Below, in pieces: positions 34,875-44,036 of a stretch of 64,000 bases of DNA. The stretch comes from Cellulosimicrobium marinum. GTDB lineage: Bacteria > Actinomycetota > Actinomycetes > Actinomycetales > Cellulomonadaceae. Location of the stretch: assembly GCF_020551945.1 (NCBI RefSeq), contig NZ_JAJBZH010000003.1, positions 371,370 to 435,369 on the forward strand, in the 5' to 3' direction. Position 1 is the first letter of the stretch, and the number at the start of each line of letters is the position of its first letter. The position numbers and the translations under genes were made by a program. The notes beneath the pieces were generated by a model, which was not told the origin of the DNA, made no database searches, and was given only the letters and a program-made list of their open reading frames with translations.

Positions 34875-36283
34875 GTGCTCTCCTTGGTCGGTCCGGGCGC
34901 GGCGCCCGGTACCGGGGCGTCCGGGCGCTCGGCATCCGGACCGCCGGTGGCGCGACCCTCGGCACCCGCCGTCGCGCCGCGCGGCACCTGCAACCGTACT
35001 TCCGTCCCCCACCCCGCGCGGCTGATGATCTCGGCCGTGCCGCCGCGGCGCTGCACCCGACCGAGGATCGACTCGCGCACCCCGAAGCGGTCGGGCGCGA
35101 CGTCCTCCATGCGGAAGCCGTCGCCGCGGTCGCGCACGAACACGTCCGCGGTCGACGTGCCGACCTCGAGGTACACGGAGTACGGCGGCGCGCCGTGCGC
35201 GACGGCGTTGACGAGCGCCTCGCGCGTCGCCTGCAGCAGGGCGGCCGTCTCCTGCGTCGGCACGCAGTCCCCGACGACGACGAGGTCGACGACGACGGGG
35301 CCCGCCTCCCCGACCCCGGTCCCCGAGCCGAGGGCGTCGGGGCGCCGCCCCACGCGCTCGTCCTCGACCTCGGCGACCAGGGCGCGCAGCTCGGCCGCGA
35401 GGGACGACCCGGGTGTCGGGCGGTCGTCGTAGAGCCACTCCCGCAGCTCGCGCTCCTGGGCGCGGGCGAGCCGGGCGACGGTGTCGGCGTCGGTCGCGCG
35501 CGCCCGGATCAGGGCGAGCGTCTGGAGCACGGAGTCGTGCAGGTGCGCCGCGATGTCGGCGCGCTCCGCCTCCCGCGCCCGGGCGGCCCGCTCGTCGCCG
35601 AGCTCGCGCACGAGGCGCAGCCACCACGGAGCGAGCACGATCGCGGCCCCGCCGAGCACGGCGACGGACGCGGCCGCGGCCCGCACGACCGCCGACGGGT
35701 CGGCGTCCTGCCCGACGAGCAGGACGATCCCGACAAGGACGAGCACCAGACCGCCCGCGATCCGCAGCACCCCCGCCGGGGTGCGGCCCCCGGCGCTGCT
35801 GACCAGGCGGCCGCGCACCGCGGCGTCGAGCTGGCTCCACGCGAGGACCGCGCCGCCGAGCGCGATGAGCAGCGGGACCACCCACGACACCTCGACGTCG
35901 GCCCCGGACCGCAGGGCGACCAGGAGCCCCGCCCCGGCGAGCAGCACGACGCCGATCGCGACGTCGCGCACGGGCAGCCGCGCGACCCCGCGCTGCAGCC
36001 GGGGAGCGAGGCGGCCGAGCGAGGCGGGGCGCTGCGCGTCGAGCGCGGCACGCGGGTCGCCGGGCGGGACGGTGAGCCACCAGAAGACGTACAGCGCGAT
36101 CCCGGCACCGCCCGCGAGGCCCAGGAGCGCCATGACGAGCCGGACCGCACCGACCGGCACGCCGAGGTGGGCGGCGAGCCCGGCGCACACGCCACCGACC
36201 CAGCGGCCGCGCTCGGGGCGGCGCAGCGGGAGCGTCGCGTACCCGCTCGGGGGCGCGGCGGGTGTGCCGGGTCGTGGTTCCAC
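34871..36283 (-). CDS. Sensor histidine kinase with PspC domain
   Basis: A 470-residue LiaS-like kinase. The N-terminal PspC domain (residues 20-75, GRWVGGVCAGLAAHLGV) is followed by paired membrane helices around 100-145 and 165-215. The HisKA_3 dimerisation domain has the phosphorylated His in AAHLHDSVLQTL (about residue 245). The ATPase domain has the N box NAVAHG, DRGDGF and a Gly-rich GRVQRRGG. The Ala/Pro-rich tail of 35 residues is probably disordered. It is coupled to the response regulator by GTGA. PspC fused to the kinase suggests the signal is membrane or cell-wall damage. Confidence 0.92.
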   Translation of the reverse strand: MEPRPGTPAAPPSGYATLPLRRPERGRWVGGVCAGLAAHLGVPVGAVRLVMALLGLAGGAGIALYVFWWLTVPPGDPRAALDAQRPASLGRLAPRLQRGVARLPVRDVAIGVVLLAGAGLLVALRSGADVEVSWVVPLLIALGGAVLAWSQLDAAVRGRLVSSAGGRTPAGVLRIAGGLVLVLVGIVLLVGQDADPSAVVRAAAASVAVLGGAAIVLAPWWLRLVRELGDERAARAREAERADIAAHLHDSVLQTLALIRARATDADTVARLARAQERELREWLYDDRPTPGSSLAAELRALVAEVEDERVGRRPDALGSGTGVGEAGPVVVDLVVVGDCVPTQETAALLQATREALVNAVAHGAPPYSVYLEVGTSTADVFVRDRGDGFRMEDVAPDRFGVRESILGRVQRRGGTAEIISRAGWGTEVRLQVPRGATAGAEGRATGGPDAERPDAPVPGAAPGPTKEST

Positions 36284-36334
36284 TCCCCGATCGTCACACG
36301 GCGCACGCCCCGGAGCGGGCGTCCGGGGCGGGAA

Positions 36335-36387
36335 CCAGGGTGCGTCCGGGCTGGGTTCAGGGTCGTGTCAGGGTGCCTCCCGATACC
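36335..36387 (+). promoter_or_regulatory. Phased direct repeats in PspC gene promoter
   Basis: YCAGGGT occurs at 36335-36341, 36357-36363 and 36368-36374, so start-to-start distances are 22 and 11 bp, exactly two turns and one turn of helix. A -10 candidate GATACC is at 36382-36387, which places the second repeat over the -35. Same-face direct repeats suit a LuxR-type activator such as the adjacent regulator. Confidence 0.55.
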
Positions 36388-36418
36388 CCGGGGCGCCGCC
36401 CAGGACCAGCATGGAGGC

Positions 36419-37906
36419 ATGAGCACCACACCTCCCCCGCCCGCCCCGGGCGACCCCGGCGCAGCGCCCGGCCCTGCACCCGCGGGCGCACCGGGCACGA
36501 CGAGCGACGACACCCCCCGCGACCCGGGCCGCCCGCCCGGCGGCGGGACCGACGGCTTCTTCGACGCGGTGCGCCGCGCCGGGGTGTCGCGGTCCGACGA
36601 CCGCTGGGTCGGCGGCGTCGCCGCGGGCGTGGCGGAGCGGTTCGGGGTCGACCCGCTGCTCGTGCGCGGCATCCTCTTCGTGACGTTCTTCCTCTCCGGT
36701 GCCGGCCTCGTCCTGTACGGCGTGGCGTGGGCGCTGCTCCCCGAGCGGTCGGACGGCCGCATCCACCTGCAGGAGGCGTTCCGGGGCACGTTCGACGTCG
36801 CGCTCCTGGGCGCGGTCCCGATGGTCCTGGTGGGCCTGTCCTGGAGCGGTCGCGGGTGGTCGTGGTGGGACCACGTGGGCCTCGGGTGGCTCACGGGCCT
36901 GCTGTGGGTCGCCGCGATCGTCGTGCTCGCCGTCATCGCGGTCCCGGTCCTGCGGCGCGACGGCGTCGGGCGCCCGTCCGGCGGTACCGGTGCCCCGGGC
37001 CCGACGCCGCACGCACCGGTCGCGGACGCGTCCGCCGCACCGGCATCGGGCACCGAACACGCGAGCACGGCCGACGCGCCGTGGGGTTCCCCCGGCCCGG
37101 TGACGGCCTACCCGGCTCCGACAGGTCCCCAGGACGCCGCGCCGGACGCACCGCGGCCGCCGCGCGATCCCGCGCCCGCAGCCGGGCTCCCCCAGGCCTC
37201 CCCGCGACCGCACACCGCGGACCCGCGGCGTCCGAAGCACCCGCGGGGGCCCGGTGCGACCACGACGGGGGTCGTCGTGGGGCTGAGTCTCCTGCTGGGG
37301 GCGTTCCTGCTCGTCGTCGAGCGCCAGGGCGACCTGGCCTGGCCGGTGTTCGCCACCTGGGCGGGACTGTCGGCGATCCTGGCGGGCCTCGCGGTCGTCG
37401 TCAGCGGCCTGCGCGGCCGCACGAGCGGCGGCCTCGGCTGGCTCGCGGCGATCCTGCTGATCGTCGCGCTCCCCGTCTCGGCGTGGCCGGTCGCGGTCCC
37501 CGGCGTGCTGGACGACTCCGTCCGCACGGTGGGCAACGGCAGCCACAGCGCCACCGACCCGGCCGACGCCGAGCCCGGTTTCGCGCTGTCCGTCGGAGAC
37601 CTGAGGGTCGACCTGTCGGACCTCGACCTGTCCGACGCCACCGCGTCGGACCCTGTCGAGGTGCCGATCGAGCTCGGGGCAGGCGACCTCACCGTCGTGC
37701 TGCCCGACGGCGAACCGGTCCACGCGGACGTCCAGGTCGTCGCGGGCGACGTGCAGTGGCGTGTCGACGGCGACGACAGAGGCAGCGGCGGCGTCGCCAC
37801 CGAACCCGTGACGTTCGAGAACGACGAGGTCGCCGAGGGTGCGGAACCGCTGCTCGTGCTGGACGTCGTGGTCGGGGCCGGCCAGGCGATCTTCGAGGAG
37901 GACTGA
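36419..37906 (+). CDS. PspC/LiaF-like membrane protein
   Basis: A 495-residue protein that probably forms the third component of a LiaFSR-like envelope-stress system. The N-terminal 45 residues are Pro/Gly-rich. The PspC domain (residues 55-115) has DRWVGGVAAGVAERFGV and the helix LVLYGVAWALLPE. Four more helices lie in about residues 120-180 and 285-365, and a soluble C-terminal domain resembles the LiaF/DUF2154 beta-fold (residues 385-495). It is divergent from the sensor kinase that also carries PspC. Start ATG at 36419; a three-codon ORF (ATG GAG GCA TGA) overlaps it and supplies GGAGG. Confidence 0.85.
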   Translation: MSTTPPPPAPGDPGAAPGPAPAGAPGTTSDDTPRDPGRPPGGGTDGFFDAVRRAGVSRSDDRWVGGVAAGVAERFGVDPLLVRGILFVTFFLSGAGLVLYGVAWALLPERSDGRIHLQEAFRGTFDVALLGAVPMVLVGLSWSGRGWSWWDHVGLGWLTGLLWVAAIVVLAVIAVPVLRRDGVGRPSGGTGAPGPTPHAPVADASAAPASGTEHASTADAPWGSPGPVTAYPAPTGPQDAAPDAPRPPRDPAPAAGLPQASPRPHTADPRRPKHPRGPGATTTGVVVGLSLLLGAFLLVVERQGDLAWPVFATWAGLSAILAGLAVVVSGLRGRTSGGLGWLAAILLIVALPVSAWPVAVPGVLDDSVRTVGNGSHSATDPADAEPGFALSVGDLRVDLSDLDLSDATASDPVEVPIELGAGDLTVVLPDGEPVHADVQVVAGDVQWRVDGDDRGSGGVATEPVTFENDEVAEGAEPLLVLDVVVGAGQAIFEED

Positions 37907-37909
37907 GCG

Positions 37910-38335
37910 ATGAACGACGAGAAGCACACCGCCGGCGAGGACACCGTCGGCGCCACACGCCCGCTGGGCGACGAGCTGTTCAGCGACGCGCCGACCGAGC
38001 CCGTCGGGCACCGCGGTCACGACGAGACCCTCGTGCTCCCGGCCGCTCCCGCGCCGTCGGGCACCGTCCCGTCCGGCACCGGCCCCGCCGGGACAGCAGC
38101 GGGCAGCAGCACGGCGCCGGGCGGCACCGCACCGGCGGACGGACGCTCGCGCGGCCCGCGTGTCGCGACGATCGTGTGGGGGTTCGTGCTCGTGGCACTC
38201 GGTGCCGCGGTGCTGGCGGGCGCGCTGGGGGCGCGGGTCGACGTCGGCCTCGCGACGATCGTCGTCCTCGGGGCGGCGGGCGTGACGCTCGTCGTCGGGT
38301 CGGTCGTCGCGGGCGCACGCCGCCGACGTCCGTGA
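37910..38335 (+). CDS. Small membrane protein of PspC operon
   Basis: A 141-residue protein: a disordered, Pro/Gly/Thr-rich N-terminal 80 residues, then two hydrophobic helices (about 86-106 and 113-133) and a basic C-terminus RRRRP. No family is recognised. The start is the ATG 3 bases after the stop of the PspC/LiaF-like gene, so the two are co-transcribed. A strong terminator follows. A role in the same envelope-stress module is inference from the operon. Confidence 0.75.
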   Translation: MNDEKHTAGEDTVGATRPLGDELFSDAPTEPVGHRGHDETLVLPAAPAPSGTVPSGTGPAGTAAGSSTAPGGTAPADGRSRGPRVATIVWGFVLVALGAAVLAGALGARVDVGLATIVVLGAAGVTLVVGSVVAGARRRRP

Positions 38336-38343
38336 GACGCGGC

Positions 38344-38380
38344 GAGGGGGTCGTGACGCGGTTGGCGTCACGACCCCCTC
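38344..38380. terminator. Strong terminator hairpin
   Basis: A 16-bp perfect stem (38344-38359 with 38365-38380) with loop GGTTG lies 9 bases past the stop of the PspC operon. It faces the convergent gene at 38458 and may serve both strands. Confidence 0.9.
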
Positions 38381-38457
38381 GGTGTGCTCGGCGGCCGGCC
38401 CGCACGCTCCCCCGCAACAGCGTCAGGAGCGGGTCACCGGCGCCGGGTCCGGTGTGC

Positions 38458-39237
38458 TCAGGCCGTCGTGCCAGGCCGCTCCGGCGGGGTCGTCGTGTCG
38501 GGCGGCGTGGTGGTGTCCGGCTCCGTCGTGCGCGGCGGTGTGGTCGGCGCGGACGTGGCGGGTGCTGCCTCGGGGCTCGCCCCGGGTGCCGACGGTGCCG
38601 AGGTGCCGGGTGCTCCGGTGGAGGCGGGGGCCGCTGCTCGCGCCTCGGCGGCGGGGGTGGAGCTCACCGCGGACGCGCGTCCCGGCGGTTCCGGCGACAC
38701 GGGAGGTGCGGTGGGCGCGGCGGTCGGCGGGGCCGCCGCGTGGCGGCCCGAGTCGGAGAGGTCGCCGCCCGACGTGTACGCCGCCGGCGTCTCGACGGCG
38801 ATGCTCGGCCCGCCCGCGAGCTTGCGCAGCGCGACGCCGAGCAGGAGGAACATGATCCCGAGGCCGATGACGAGGGCGCACACGCCGAACGCCACGACCG
38901 AGGTGAAGAGCGACGCCCGCAGGAACGACGCCGTCATGACGGTCTGGCGGGTCGGGTCCTCCTGGTCGAGCTCGGCGTACGTCTGCCCGCCGCTCGCCTC
39001 CAGGGCGTGCTTGTTGATGACCTCGGCCTGCGCGTACGCGGTGAGCGGTCCGTTGACGTGGCGGCCCGCCATGAACGAGGCGTCGTCGGAGACGGTGATC
39101 TCCTCCGCCGACAGCTGGTTGGCGACGACGATCCACGTCCCGATTCCCGCGAGGACGAGGATGATGCCGGCGATGATGGAGATGAGGCCGATGCCTCGGA
39201 CCCCTCTCGTCGGTGTGACGGTGACCGTGCTGGACAT
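38458..39237 (-). CDS. Membrane protein with long Pro/Thr tail
   Basis: A 259-residue protein of unknown function. Two helices (about residues 15-38 and 107-134) flank a 68-residue loop, probably extracytoplasmic, containing DDASFMAGRHVNGPLTAYAQ. The last 120 residues are Ala, Pro, Thr and Ser, ending in repeated PDTTTPP-type units, probably disordered. Similar actinobacterial proteins are sometimes mislabelled as LigA dioxygenases because of the low-complexity tail; nothing enzymatic is visible. The start is the ATG at 39237. It is alone on this strand, divergent from a glycosyltransferase. Confidence 0.72.
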   Translation of the reverse strand: MSSTVTVTPTRGVRGIGLISIIAGIILVLAGIGTWIVVANQLSAEEITVSDDASFMAGRHVNGPLTAYAQAEVINKHALEASGGQTYAELDQEDPTRQTVMTASFLRASLFTSVVAFGVCALVIGLGIMFLLLGVALRKLAGGPSIAVETPAAYTSGGDLSDSGRHAAAPPTAAPTAPPVSPEPPGRASAVSSTPAAEARAAAPASTGAPGTSAPSAPGASPEAAPATSAPTTPPRTTEPDTTTPPDTTTPPERPGTTA

Positions 39238-39443
39238 GGCGCGCTTCCCCTTCGTCAGGACCCTCCTGGCCCGTCCGGCGCGCCCCCGCCCGCGAGGCGT
39301 GGCCGCCGCAGGACGGTCGAACCACCCATTTCACTGGCCACGGTAGCGACGAAACCGCGCGGGCGCGCGCGCAGCGCAGGGCGTGTCGGCGCAGGTCGCC
39401 GCGCGTGTCGGAGTCCGGTCCGGGCGGGTGGGAGGATTCCGGG

Positions 39444-40586
39444 GTGCGCATCACCCACGTCACGGACTGCTACCTGCCCCTGCTCGGGGGGATCGAGACC
39501 CAGGTGGCGCGGCTCGCCGCGCAGCAGTCGGCCGTGGGTCACGACGTCACGGTGGTCTGCACGACGCCGTCCCGTGCGGGCGCGCACGGCGTCACCACCG
39601 AGCGCGACGGCGACGTGACGGTGCACCGCCTCGCCGCCCGGGTCCCGGGCGGCTACCCCGTCCACCCGCGCGCGCCGCACCACGTGGCGAGGATCCTGCG
39701 CGAGGTGCGCCCCGACGTCGTCCACCTGCACATGGGCGTCCTGACCCCGTCGACGCAGGCGTCGTTGCGGACGGTCGTGCGCGCGGGCCTGCCCGCGGTG
39801 CTGACCGTCCACTCGGTGTGGGGCCGCGCGCAGGGCGCGTTCGCCGCGCTCGACCGGGTGGTGCGGTGGTCGCGCTGGCCGGTGCTGTGGTCGGCGGTGA
39901 GCGAGCTGACCGCCGCTCCCCTGCGCCGCATCGTCGGCGACCACGGCGAGGTCGCGGTGCTGCACAACGGTCTCGACCTCGACGCGTGGCGCGTCCCGCG
40001 CACCGAGCGGGCGGACCGCACGGAAGGCCCCGCGATGCACGTCGTCGCCGCGACGCGCTTCGCGCCGCGCAAGCGCGTCCTGCCGCTGCTGGAGGCCGTG
40101 CGTGACGCGGCGGCCCGCGTGCCCGACGGCGCGGTGCGCGCCACGATCGCGGGCGACGGACCCGAGCTGGACACCGCACGCCGGTTCGTCGCCCAGCACG
40201 GGCTCGGCGAGGTCGTGGCCCTGCCGGGGCGCGTCACGGCGGACGACCTCAAGGCCGTGTACGGCCGCGCGGACGTGTTCGCCGCGCCGGCCGTCGAGGA
40301 GGCCTTCGGCATCGCCGCCCTGGAGGGCCAGGCGGCGGGCCTCGCCGTCGTCACGCGCTCGCAGTCGGGCGTGGCCGAACGCCTCACGGACGGCGTCGAC
40401 GCGCTCCTCGTCGACGACGACTCAGCCCTCGCCGACGCGCTCGTCCGCCTCGCCACCGAGGACGGTCTGCTCGACCGGATCGTCGCGCACAACCGCACCA
40501 CCCCGCCGCCGGCCGGCTGGCCCCAGGTCCTCGCGGACGTGGAGAAGGCCTACGCCCGAGCCACCCGCGTCGCCGCCGCCCGCTGA
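39444..40586 (+). CDS. Glycosyltransferase family 4
   Basis: A 380-residue GT-B-fold glycosyltransferase. The N-terminal domain has LLGGIETQVARLAAQQ (acceptor-side Gly-rich loop) and DVVHLHMGV. The C-terminal domain has RFAPRKRV, GDGPELD and the EX7E element in EEAFGIAALEG. Members use nucleotide-activated sugars to make glycolipids or glycogen-like products; PimB-like mannosyltransferases are among its relatives. The start is the GTG at 39444, with GGGAGG upstream; an in-frame start 39 bases earlier is possible. Copy C of the hairpin element lies after its stop. Confidence 0.86.
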   Translation: MRITHVTDCYLPLLGGIETQVARLAAQQSAVGHDVTVVCTTPSRAGAHGVTTERDGDVTVHRLAARVPGGYPVHPRAPHHVARILREVRPDVVHLHMGVLTPSTQASLRTVVRAGLPAVLTVHSVWGRAQGAFAALDRVVRWSRWPVLWSAVSELTAAPLRRIVGDHGEVAVLHNGLDLDAWRVPRTERADRTEGPAMHVVAATRFAPRKRVLPLLEAVRDAAARVPDGAVRATIAGDGPELDTARRFVAQHGLGEVVALPGRVTADDLKAVYGRADVFAAPAVEEAFGIAALEGQAAGLAVVTRSQSGVAERLTDGVDALLVDDDSALADALVRLATEDGLLDRIVAHNRTTPPPAGWPQVLADVEKAYARATRVAAAR

Positions 40587-40647
40587 CCCGCGGCCTGCCG
40601 AGGCGCCGCGCCACACGGTTCCTGCGCAAGAGGTGCGGTCACCACGA

Positions 40648-40750
40648 GGCGCGGGGTCGGGGGACGACGCCGCGTCGTGGCGGGTCTGGCGGGAGCCGCG
40701 AGGGACGAGCGGCGGAGGGTAGACGCGGCGTCGTCCCCCGACCTCGCGCC
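40648..40750 (+). repeat. Dispersed hairpin element, copy C
   Basis: A 29-bp stem (40648-40676 with 40722-40750, one G-T pair) encloses a 45-base loop, 40677-40721, with the same GTGGCGGGTCTGGCGGGAGC start and CGAGGGACGAGCGG core as copy A. It lies between the convergent glycosyltransferase and guaA 3' ends, where it could act as a two-way terminator. Confidence 0.85.
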
Positions 40751-40808
40751 GCACCGACCACCCCGCACCCGAACACCCGCACGCCGGGGCGTCACCGCCC
40801 CCGCGCGC

Positions 40809-42425
40809 TCACTCCCACTCGATGGTGCCCGGGGGCTTGCTCGTGACGTCGAGGACGACCCGGTTGACCTCGTTCACCTCGTTGGTGATACGGGTGGAGA
40901 TGACGGAGAGGACGTCGTAGGGCAGGCGCGTCCAGTCGGCGGTCATCGCGTCCTCGGACGAGACGGGGCGCAGGACGATCGGGTGGCCGTAGGTGCGGCC
41001 GTCGCCCTGGACGCCGACGGAGCGGACGTCGGCGAGGAGCACGACGGGGCACTGCCAGATCTCGTCGTCCAGGCCGGCCTTGGTCAGCTCCTCGCGCGCG
41101 ATGGCGTCGGCCTTGCGCAGGGTGTCGAGGCGGTCGGCGGTGACCTCGCCGACGATGCGGATGCCGAGACCCGGGCCGGGGAACGGCTGGCGGGCGACGA
41201 TCGGCTCGGGGACGCCGAGCTCGCGGCCGACGGCGCGCACCTCGTCCTTGAACAGGGTGCGCAGGGGCTCGACGAGGGAGAACTGCAGGTCGTCGGGCAG
41301 TCCACCGACGTTGTGGTGGCTCTTGATGTTGGCCGCGCCCTCGCCGCCGCCGGACTCCACGACGTCCGGGTACAGGGTGCCCTGGACGAGGAACTTCACC
41401 TCTTCGCCGTGCTCGCCCGCGTCGGCGACGATGTCGCGCGCCGCGTCCTCGAACACGCGGATGAACTCGCGGCCGATGATCTTGCGCTTCGTCTCCGGGT
41501 CGGAGTGCCCGGCGAGCGCGGACAGGAAGCGCTGCTTCTCGTCGCGCACCACGAGCTTCACACCCGTCGCGGCGACGAAGTCGCGCTCGACCTGCTCGAC
41601 CTCGCCCGAGCGCAGCAGCCCGTGGTCGACGAACACGCACGTGAGCTGGTCGCCGACGGCCTGCTGCACGAGCGCGGCCGCGACGGACGAGTCCACGCCG
41701 CCCGACAGCCCGCAGATGACGCGCGCGTCGCCGACCTGCGCGCGGATCGCCGCGACCTGGTCCGCGATGACGTTGCCGGGCGTCCAGTCGGGGGCCAGCC
41801 CCGCGCCGTCGTACAGGAAGTGCTCGAGGACGGTCTGACCGTGCGCCGAGTGCTTGACCTCGGGGTGCCACTGCACCCCGTAGAGGCGGCGCCCGCGGTC
41901 CTCGAAGGCGGCGACGGGCGACCCGGACGACGTCGCGAGGACGTCGAAGCCGTCCGGCGCGCGGTGCACGGCGTCGCCGTGGCTCATCCACGTGGTCTGG
42001 TTCTCGGGGGTGTCGGCGAGGAGGACGCCCGCCTCGCACACGGACACCTCGGTGCCGCCGTACTCGCGCTGGCCCGTCTGCGCGACGTCGCCGCCGAGGG
42101 CCGCGGCCATCGCCTGGAAGCCGTAGCAGATGCCGAGCACGGGCACGCCGGCGTCGAAGAGCGCCGGGTCGACGAACGGGGCGCCCGTCGCGTACACGGA
42201 CGACGGCCCGCCGGACAGGATGATCGCCGCCGGGTCCTTCGCGAGCATCTGCTCGACCGTGAAGGTGTGCGGCACGATCTCGGAGTAGACCTTCGCCTCG
42301 CGCACGCGCCGCGCGATGAGCTGGGCGTACTGGGCGCCGAAGTCGACGACGAGCACGGGGCGGGGCGTGCTCGCGACCTCGGCGGTCGTGGGGGCGGGGT
42401 CGGGTGCGGTGGCGGCAGACGTCAC
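40809..42425 (-). CDS. guaA: GMP synthase (glutamine-hydrolysing)
   Basis: Converts XMP to GMP with ATP and glutamine. The 538-residue enzyme has the class I glutamine amidotransferase domain with catalytic Cys100 in GICYGFQAM and the His-Glu pair in WHPEVKHS. The ATP-pyrophosphatase loop is [12 protein letters not shown] (near residues 237-248). The C-terminal dimerisation domain ends [10 protein letters not shown], as in the family. The start is the GTG at 42425. A -10 TATCCT (42432-42437) ends 6 bases before it, so the mRNA is probably leaderless. Confidence 0.97.
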   Translation of the reverse strand: MTSAATAPDPAPTTAEVASTPRPVLVVDFGAQYAQLIARRVREAKVYSEIVPHTFTVEQMLAKDPAAIILSGGPSSVYATGAPFVDPALFDAGVPVLGICYGFQAMAAALGGDVAQTGQREYGGTEVSVCEAGVLLADTPENQTTWMSHGDAVHRAPDGFDVLATSSGSPVAAFEDRGRRLYGVQWHPEVKHSAHGQTVLEHFLYDGAGLAPDWTPGNVIADQVAAIRAQVGDARVICGLSGGVDSSVAAALVQQAVGDQLTCVFVDHGLLRSGEVEQVERDFVAATGVKLVVRDEKQRFLSALAGHSDPETKRKIIGREFIRVFEDAARDIVADAGEHGEEVKFLVQGTLYPDVVESGGGEGAANIKSHHNVGGLPDDLQFSLVEPLRTLFKDEVRAVGRELGVPEPIVARQPFPGPGLGIRIVGEVTADRLDTLRKADAIAREELTKAGLDDEIWQCPVVLLADVRSVGVQGDGRTYGHPIVLRPVSSEDAMTADWTRLPYDVLSVISTRITNEVNEVNRVVLDVTSKPPGTIEWE

Positions 42426-42483
42426 CGTCCCAGGATAGGCGGCGCGCGGGCGCCCTCAGAACCGCGTCCGGGACGACGCCCGG

Positions 42484-42591
42484 TCAGCCGGGCAGGGTCG
42501 CGACGAACGCGAGCACGCCCGCCACGTCGAGCAGCACGATCCCCGCGACGAGCGCGCCGGCGGCGAGGACGAGCGCCCCCGCGACGGTCAT
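42484..42591 (-). CDS. 35-residue single-helix membrane peptide
   Basis: A tiny gene: ATG at 42591 to TGA at 42484. The product is one hydrophobic helix with a GALVLAAGALVAGIVLLDVAG core and almost no charged residues. Its ATG overlaps the TGA of the OmpA-domain gene (ATGA), the same coupling used throughout this genome, which is the main reason to believe it. No family is recognised. It would be the third gene of the lipoprotein/OmpA operon. Confidence 0.5.
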   Translation of the reverse strand: MTVAGALVLAAGALVAGIVLLDVAGVLAFVATLPG

Positions 42592-43265
42592 GCGGCGCCC
42601 CACGAGAGCTCGACCCGCCGGTTGAGCGCGCGGCCCGCCGGGTTGTCCTCGCCGCCCACGGTGTTCTCCGCGACGGGCTCCCTGCTGCCGTGGCCGGTGA
42701 CCGTCAGGGTGAGGTCGGGCCGTTCGGCGCGCAGCACCGCGGCGACGGACTCGGCCCGCGCCCGCGACAGGGCGTCGTTCCGCGCGTCCGTCCCCAGGGC
42801 GTCGGTGTGCCCGTCGACGGCGACGGCGGCCTCGTCCGGGACGTCGTCCACGAGGTCCGCGAGCGCGGCGCTCGCCTCGGGCGACAGGGTGGACTCGTCG
42901 AACGCGAACAGCAGGTCGGCGGTGAGCACGACAACGGTCCCCTCCTCGTCCTCGCGCGTCGACTCCAGCGTCGTGGTGGCGTCGTCGGGACGGAGCACCA
43001 ACGTCGGGTCGGCGGGCCGGAGGGTGAACGTGGCGTCCCGGTGCATGGCCCCGGTCACGGTGGCGGCGTCGACCCGGGCGTCGTCCTGCGCGAGCGCGGC
43101 CACGACGTCGTCGGGCAGCGGTGCGCCCGCGTCGTCCGCACCGGCGACCGCGCTCGGCGCGAGAGGTGCCGTGGCGGCCAGCACGAGGGTGGCGCCCGCG
43201 AGCGCGGCCGACCGCGCCACGCCGCGCGCCCGAGCCCCGGGGCGCGGTGCTCGCGGGGTGCTCAC
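42588..43265 (-). CDS. Secreted OmpA-domain protein
   Basis: A 225-residue exported protein. Residues 1-43 form a signal peptide with an Arg-rich start and an Ala/Leu core ending near SAVAGA. Residues 110-225 form an OmpA C-terminal domain, which binds peptidoglycan: FDESTLSPEASAAL, VDGHTDALGTDARN, LSRARAESVAAVL and GRALNRRVEL are its four conserved blocks. In a Gram-positive it would sit in the wall, not an outer membrane. The start is the GTG at 43265, coupled by GTGA to the upstream lipoprotein gene, which suggests that they work together at the wall. Confidence 0.88.
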   Translation of the reverse strand: MSTPRAPRPGARARGVARSAALAGATLVLAATAPLAPSAVAGADDAGAPLPDDVVAALAQDDARVDAATVTGAMHRDATFTLRPADPTLVLRPDDATTTLESTREDEEGTVVVLTADLLFAFDESTLSPEASAALADLVDDVPDEAAVAVDGHTDALGTDARNDALSRARAESVAAVLRAERPDLTLTVTGHGSREPVAENTVGGEDNPAGRALNRRVELSWGAA

Positions 43266-43939
43266 GCGTCGTCGTCCAGGTACGTGACCGTGACGTCCGT
43301 GAAGGCGGGCAACCCCTGGGCGGGCAGCACGTCGAGCGAGTCGACCCGTTCGGTGGGCGCGGGCAGCACGGCGTACGCCTCGACCGTGCCGTGGTTCGGG
43401 AAGCCGAACGTGATGTTCTCCAGCGGTGAGACGAGCATCGACCGGCGGCACTCGAGCTGCGCGAGACCGGCGTCGGTGACGCTCTCGGTGTCGGGCTGCC
43501 ACGCGCCCTCGGTGCAGAACGGCCGGTAGGCGACGAGGTTCGCGGGGTCGGTCACGGTCGCGACGGGGTCGACACCCATGTCGTTGTAGCTCGCCGCCGC
43601 GTCGTCGGGCAGGTCGTCGTTGTCCCAGCGCAACGCCCACCGCAGCGTCATCGTCTCGTCCTGCACCTCCAGGGCACGCACCGTCACGGTGAGCTCGCCC
43701 CCCATCGGCGCGCCGCCGCCGGTCGGTGTCGCGAGGGTCTGCTCCGCGAGGACCGCGTCGGCGACGCGGGCCGTCGGTGCGTCGGTCCCGCCGGGACCGG
43801 GGTCGGCCGCCGCGCCGTCCGTGGCGGCGGCGCCGGGCGTCGCGTCCTGTGCCGCGCCGCCTCCGAACAGGCCGCAGCCCGACAGCGCGAGGACGGACAC
43901 CGCGCAGAGTGCGGCGAGCGTCAGGTGCGTGCGGTTCAT
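43262..43939 (-). CDS. Lipoprotein, function unknown
   Basis: A 225-residue lipoprotein. The signal peptide ends with the lipobox LSGC (Cys22), after which the mature protein is anchored outside the membrane. Residues 25-65 are Ala/Gly/Asp-rich; then comes a beta-rich domain with GELTVTVRALEVQDE and TLRWALRWDND, which suggests an immunoglobulin-like fold. Two more cysteines (FCTEG and LECRRS) may form a disulfide. The start is the ATG at 43939. It is the first gene in an operon with the OmpA-domain protein. Confidence 0.82.
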   Translation of the reverse strand: MNRTHLTLAALCAVSVLALSGCGLFGGGAAQDATPGAAATDGAAADPGPGGTDAPTARVADAVLAEQTLATPTGGGAPMGGELTVTVRALEVQDETMTLRWALRWDNDDLPDDAAASYNDMGVDPVATVTDPANLVAYRPFCTEGAWQPDTESVTDAGLAQLECRRSMLVSPLENITFGFPNHGTVEAYAVLPAPTERVDSLDVLPAQGLPAFTDVTVTYLDDDA

Positions 43940-44036
43940 GATCCCCCGTGCATCCGTGGCCCCCGGACGGTCCGGGCGACGACCGGACCCTGCCACACGG
44001 CACCGGGCCCGCGGAACCCCTGCCGGATGGTGAGAA

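Noticed and set aside
38458..39237. Aromatic ring-opening dioxygenase (LigA)
   Set aside because: Any similarity would come from the Ala/Pro/Thr low-complexity tail; the protein has two membrane helices and no metal-binding motif.
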